A stretch of DNA of 64,000 nt. It comes from Nematostella vectensis (Eukaryota; Cnidaria; Anthozoa; Actiniaria; Edwardsiidae). The stretch lies in the NCBI RefSeq assembly GCF_932526225.1, contig NC_064042.1, positions 4,139,001-4,203,000 on the forward strand, given 5' to 3'. Both the position numbers and the translations under genes were made by a program. The notes beneath the pieces were generated by a model. The model saw only the letters and a program-made list of their open reading frames with translations, was not told the DNA's origin and did not search any database. This document shows, one piece after another, positions 60,191 through 64,000 of the stretch (the first letter of the stretch is position 1; each line of letters starts with the position of its first letter).

Positions 60191-60445
60191 TTCCACCCAG
60201 CAGCGTTAATATAACCCCACCGAGCCCTACCGTGACCGAGCATGACCAAGTGAACCTGACGTGTTCAGCTGATGGTACTCCTCCACCAACCTTCACGTGG
60301 ATCAGCCCTCAGGGGCACACCGTAGCACACGGACCGTTCTACACCATTCCCATGGTGCACCGCGACATGGCAGGGGTCTACATGTGCGTGGCTACTGACG
60401 GATGTGGAAGGAATCACACCAGAAATGCGACACTCGCAGTGAGAT
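60191..60445 (+). CDS. Plus-strand copy exon: Ig-like domain a
   Basis: 255 bp after TCTCTCCAG and before GTAAGC; SADGTPPPTFTW, MAGVYMCVATDGCG. Open and very close to the a exons on the other strand; part of a pseudogene as a whole. Confidence 0.85.
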
Positions 60446-61138
60446 GTAAGCATAATGCTTTGACATTTGTACAAAGTGCAAATGCTCAAACATCAGTCAA
60501 GCTACTGTACAAGGTACTGTTTTCACAAAGGAATATAAAATTCCATTTCAAACATTGTTTTATTGACCAATTATTTAAACCATTATTTTTTACCACTTTT
60601 TTACCACTTCTTTTTTCCACTATTCTGTCATATCAATTTGAAAAATAAATGCAAAAAGGTTGAGAACGGACAAGATGTCTTTAAAGGTACATTATCTACC
60701 TGATTTCTACGTGATGCCTTCTGGAGAATATCTACTGTTCTTCCTGACTGCAAACATAATTTATGGCTAGAATGCCTTGTCGTTTAATCTCAAAATCATT
60801 TGTTGTGAGATGTCTAAATTTTAAAGAATTAGAAAATTGCTGATGGACATGAATGGACAATCCCACATTTTGCAGCGAGTTCTTAACAGGGTAGCAAATA
60901 TTTTTTTTGAAATAATTTAGATAATGCAACCCAGATTACTGTACATGTGACAACAAGGCAAGAAGGGTTTTGCTGTTACCGTGCTGTTATGTGCTGTAAG
61001 ATGTTTACTTGAATTTTTTTAATGCTGCACTAATCATTCTTTGTTCAATTTGAAATTACTCCCTTTTACTCGATTCCTTAAAGTTTTTCCCTCTACTCTT
61101 CCCACCTGCTTACTGCATTACTTGATGTCTCGTTCCAG
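60446..61138. other. Intron of plus-strand copy
   Basis: Parts (about 60760-60880 and 61070-61130) are recognisably the reverse complement of gene A's intron at 27800-28110 (for example ATTTGTTGTGAGATGTC), showing that intron as well as exon sequence was inverted. Confidence 0.65.
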
Positions 61139-61396
61139 ATAAACCAGAGAACACTACAATTGTAGCAAATGCATCTTCCGTGTGTATTGGTGGCGTGGCC
61201 TTGATAAATTGCTCATCGGTGGGTAAACCAGACAACATATCGTACACTCTGTATCGCAATGGTACGGAGTTTGCCTCACAGATGCACGGGTTGTTTGTCC
61301 TTCGTCCTAACACTCCTGGATTGACCATCTTCATGTGTGTTCCCAGTAACGAGGCGGGAGATGGGCAGAATAAGAGCGTCACCGTTACTGTTAAAG
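61139..61396 (+). CDS. Plus-strand copy exon: Ig-like domain b
   Basis: 258 bp after GTTCCAG and before [33 protein letters not shown]. Open; last recognisable exon of this copy. Confidence 0.85.
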
Positions 61397-62185
61397 GTAT
61401 GGTTATGATAAACCTTTCCGGTAACAAAAAGTATATTACACTTGACAATCTTCACTATCACTTGAGAGTTTTTGTTAGTGCTAAATATTCAGCTTTCATT
61501 GGTTCACTGCTAATAAGTATATATATTTGAACTGCTCCCTCTTACGTGGCTGAGGTAGTATTATGTGTGTATGTGGGACTCCACAGGCCAATGGAACGAG
61601 CAGTGCTGTAAATAGACTAAAATAAACGCATTGAAACGTTTTTAATCATTTTCCAAATGAACTCATAGGATTTGCCGTGCGCTGGTCAACTCCCTTATGT
61701 AAGCCACCCCTCCCCTCCCTAGAATGACATCGTCGTCCGGTGTCTCTCCATAAACTTGGTCCTAAGCTTTCTCATTTGTGCAACACTCAACTCGGTCCCA
61801 TCATTATCTCATGCAAATTTCCGACAAATCTGAGCAATCAAATACATACATTATATTTAATTACATTAAAAATAGAATAAAATGTGGAATAGAAAACAAA
61901 CAAACTTTCTGTGTGTGTTGGTTGAATTGAATATCAAACAGCCTATTTTCACTTACGTAGTTAGAGGAGATAGATAGAGGTTGAAACCTAAGGTGCTTTC
62001 TGCACGCGCCTCAGTTGGAGACGAAAGCGGGTAACACTATCTACCATCTACTTTTCTTTGCAAAGTGAATCCAGTCTTTAGTATAGTACTTTGCTTTATT
62101 GAGTTAAAAACTGCATAAACCTACTCAAAGTTGCTTTACAATGAATGACCTGAAAACGTAGCCAACGCGAGTTAAACAACTCCGG
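61397..62185. other. Downstream of plus-strand copy; no gene seen
   Basis: Some stretches (about 61670-61710) resemble the reverse complement of gene A's intron near 27130-27180 (GGGGAGGGTTGGCTTACATA type), so the inverted copy extends here, then decays. No further exon. Confidence 0.5.
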
Positions 62186-62341
62186 CAGCGGCGTAGGCAG
62201 GTTTTTTAACAGGAGGGGGCCCAAAAGGGACTTTCAAGGAATGTTCTCCTGTATTTTAGATAATGTCTCACACATTTACTGTATTTTTGGCTGCTAAAAG
62301 GGGGGGCGGGCCCCCTAGGCCACCCCCTGGCTACGCCCCTG
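62186..62341. mobile_element. Short MITE with CAG(G)GGCGTAG-type ends
   Basis: About 156 bp from CAGCGGCGTAGGCAGG to CCTGGCTACGCCCCTG, flanked by TCCGG on both sides. The ends resemble widespread CAGGGGCGTAGCC elements. Non-coding. Confidence 0.68.
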
Positions 62342-63099
62342 TCCGGTGGACCGAGTCTAGGCCGTGAAAATAGATTGACTTTTACTTTTACGTGTAAGCA
62401 GGAGTCCCATAGTTTCTTTTGTGTCTTTACGCAGTAAACTTTATTTGTTATATAGTTTAATTCCTTATTACTAATATTTCTGTTACTCTTGTTCTGTGTA
62501 AAATAATAATAAACAAACAAACAAACAAAAACAAAATGGAATACGGGGTTCCATAAATTGTAAAACGAAGTGTGTAGCGCGGGACAAAGACACCTCCGGC
62601 TTCGCCCGGGGTTACAAGATAGTGAAAATTTTAAAATCACCAGAAAAAGAGTACTAAGGCACTTTTAATGACACGATTCTATGTATGTATGAATGTATTT
62701 AACAAGGTATCAGCTTTTCTTTCTCGGCAAGGATTGCAATGAAAATGCAAGATTTACCATTAGTTTAACCTCCCATATTCGCAGGAATTTAATGAAGTCA
62801 TTCCGGAGGGTTACCTTCACATCGAGGATGCTTCACCTCGCGAATCATTGTGTGCCCTGATTGGACCAGACGGACTTTGCCGCACCACTCACCAGATAAA
62901 CAGATGGGGGGGGATCTCTTAGTTATGCAAATAATAGTTTAGACGGGGGTTTTGTAGTCACTGAAATAATTAGGACGTTTATGGTTGACGCTAATCCTTT
63001 TGGCATCTTGATGTGTCCAGCGAATTATTAACATTAGCTAAAGTACCGTCCAGGAAGGTCTTTTCAATCGTGTGAGAAGCTAACGCGACATGGATATGA
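62342..63099. other. No gene seen
   Basis: AT-rich sequence with a short AAAC simple repeat near 62513-62530. No supported exon on either strand. Confidence 0.4.
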
Positions 63100-63797
63100 G
63101 GGCTGCATAGCTACTTTTGGTGACCAGGGAACCAATAAAGATTTGGCGAAAGGCAAATTAGAAAGAACTTTGAGGAGGGAGATGAAGACAGGAAGGAGAA
63201 AAAGGTTTGGAATGACTAGAGTACACCTTTTGCTGTTCGTTAACGGGAAAGGGACATTCATTTGTGCCAAAATTTACATCGATAGCGTCAGGACGCCAAC
63301 TGAGGTTTTAAGTCTCTGTTAACTGAATCCTGATTGGTCCTGGTTGACTTGCGATGTTTCAAGTCTACACGATAGAATACCTTGATTGCGTTTCCAAAGA
63401 TAACTTAGCATCAATAAGAAGAGTCTATAGAATTCGGGGGTTTCTATTGAAACGGCATTAAAAACATATTTATCTTGATTGTTCCTGGTATACTTTACCG
63501 CGCGATAATAGCGAGGAATAGCATGAGGATCTTTTGTTGATATATATCCAGTTCTTGTGATTAGTAACATAGGGCAACACGTTAATCTCGACCAATGGTG
63601 ATATGAATACATTTCACGTGTTACTGACATTGTATGTCACTGGAGGTATGTACTAAATTTGCGTGATGAAGTGACTAGTGACTATAAATCTTTGATGATA
63701 TTTACCTCAAGTGTACGCGGTATTTTCAGCTAACGCGCTGGTATTATCTTTGTACGTGATTAAAAGGATCTGCGGGACTATCTTACGCGCTAGTAGT
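63100..63797. repeat. Inter-gene spacer preceding the next array member
   Basis: Matches 29200-30055 in order: GCATAGCTACTTTTGGTGAC, CCTGATTGGTCCTGGTTGAC, ATAGCATGAGGATCTTT, then CTAACGCGCTGGTATTATCT. Supports another minus-strand receptor to the right. Confidence 0.75.
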
Positions 63798-64000
63798 ATT
63801 TCTAGAGCCCACCCTTTGATCACACAAATCCGCGATATGAGCATCCTTCGCACTAGTGACTCTACTGCCTACCCGCTTATAGCATGGATCCACGATATGA
63901 GCATTTCACGCGCTAATAACTCCACTGCCTACCCTTTGATAACATGGATCCGCGATATGAACATTTCACGCGCTAATAACTCTACTGCCTACCTTTTGAT
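63798..64000. repeat. 60-bp satellite, at least three units, cut by window end
   Basis: Same unit and orientation as 17200-18480 (GAGCATTTCACGCGCTAATA, ACTCTACTGCCTACC). Confidence 0.88.

Larger units (their letters stand above)
44616..61396 (+). pseudogene. Plus-strand receptor copy: NT split by transposon, plus Ig a and b
   Basis: Exons are NT 44616-44662 continuing 55042-55367, Ig a 60191-60445 and Ig b 61139-61396. The NT exon is cut by the 10.4-kb transposon and, after the insertion, has two small deletions (one base near 55266 and four near 55294) that break the frame. Exons a and b are open with good AG and GT borders. No c-f, SEA, FN3, TM or tail exon follows before 64000, and no signal exon precedes. 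It is an inverted, incomplete and dead copy. Confidence 0.8.

Noticed and set aside
62206-62640. 144-codon minus frame
   Set aside because: Runs through a MITE and low-complexity sequence; no splice or domain support.

Overview
The window looks like animal nuclear DNA, most plausibly from an anthozoan cnidarian (Nematostella- or coral-like). The organism is inferred from gene and transposon style, not proven. Genes are split into short phase-1 exons with GT-AG introns. They encode secreted or membrane multi-immunoglobulin (Ig) proteins, and most other DNA is transposons, MITEs and minisatellites. I saw no bacterial operon, tRNA, rRNA or CRISPR.

The core is a tandem array of one receptor family, mostly on the minus strand. 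The ancestral order appears to be: signal peptide, N-terminal V-like domain (NT), six Ig-like domains (a, b, c, d, e, f), a three-exon SEA-like domain, FN3, transmembrane helix, two micro-exons (22 and 37 bp), and a tyrosine-rich cytoplasmic tail with ITAM-like spacing. Gene C (246-6337) holds the intact 5' half and runs off the left edge. A degenerate 5'-end copy lies at 9496-10090. Gene A (18448-29110) has the whole 3' half but is a pseudogene: its 5' end is cut off, one exon has a frameshift, one acceptor is mutated, and a LINE sits in an intron. Gene B (30098-43861) is the longest copy, with 11 Ig-like domains after NT; exon-module duplication expanded it. It has one frameshift in NT and no recognisable signal exon. 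A plus-strand copy (44616-61396) lies head-to-head with gene B and is a pseudogene.

Between array members lies a shared spacer (about 13.4-17.2, 29.2-30.06 and 63.1-63.8 kb) followed by a 60-bp satellite. The satellite is built from the antisense of the receptor's last codons and stop codon. It has 21 copies at 17.2-18.5 kb, about one before gene B, and at least three at the right edge, which implies another minus-strand member beyond the window. The region 10.99-16.99 kb is a nested, nearly identical tandem duplication.

Mobile DNA: a 10.4-kb En/Spm (CACTA)-like transposon (44663-55039) has imperfect inverted ends, dense subterminal repeats, a 2-bp target duplication, an intact 959-codon transposase gene and a divergent 12-exon gene for a BEN-domain protein. 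Its insertion split the NT exon of the plus-strand copy. A degenerate CR1/L2-like LINE (21185-24183) has an exact empty site in gene B. A 1.4-kb inverted-repeat element in gene C carries a RecQ-like Walker A fragment. Four short MITEs or MITE fragments are also present.

From the architecture I infer a fast-evolving, cell-surface recognition receptor cluster, comparable in style to immune or allorecognition loci. The function itself is inference.
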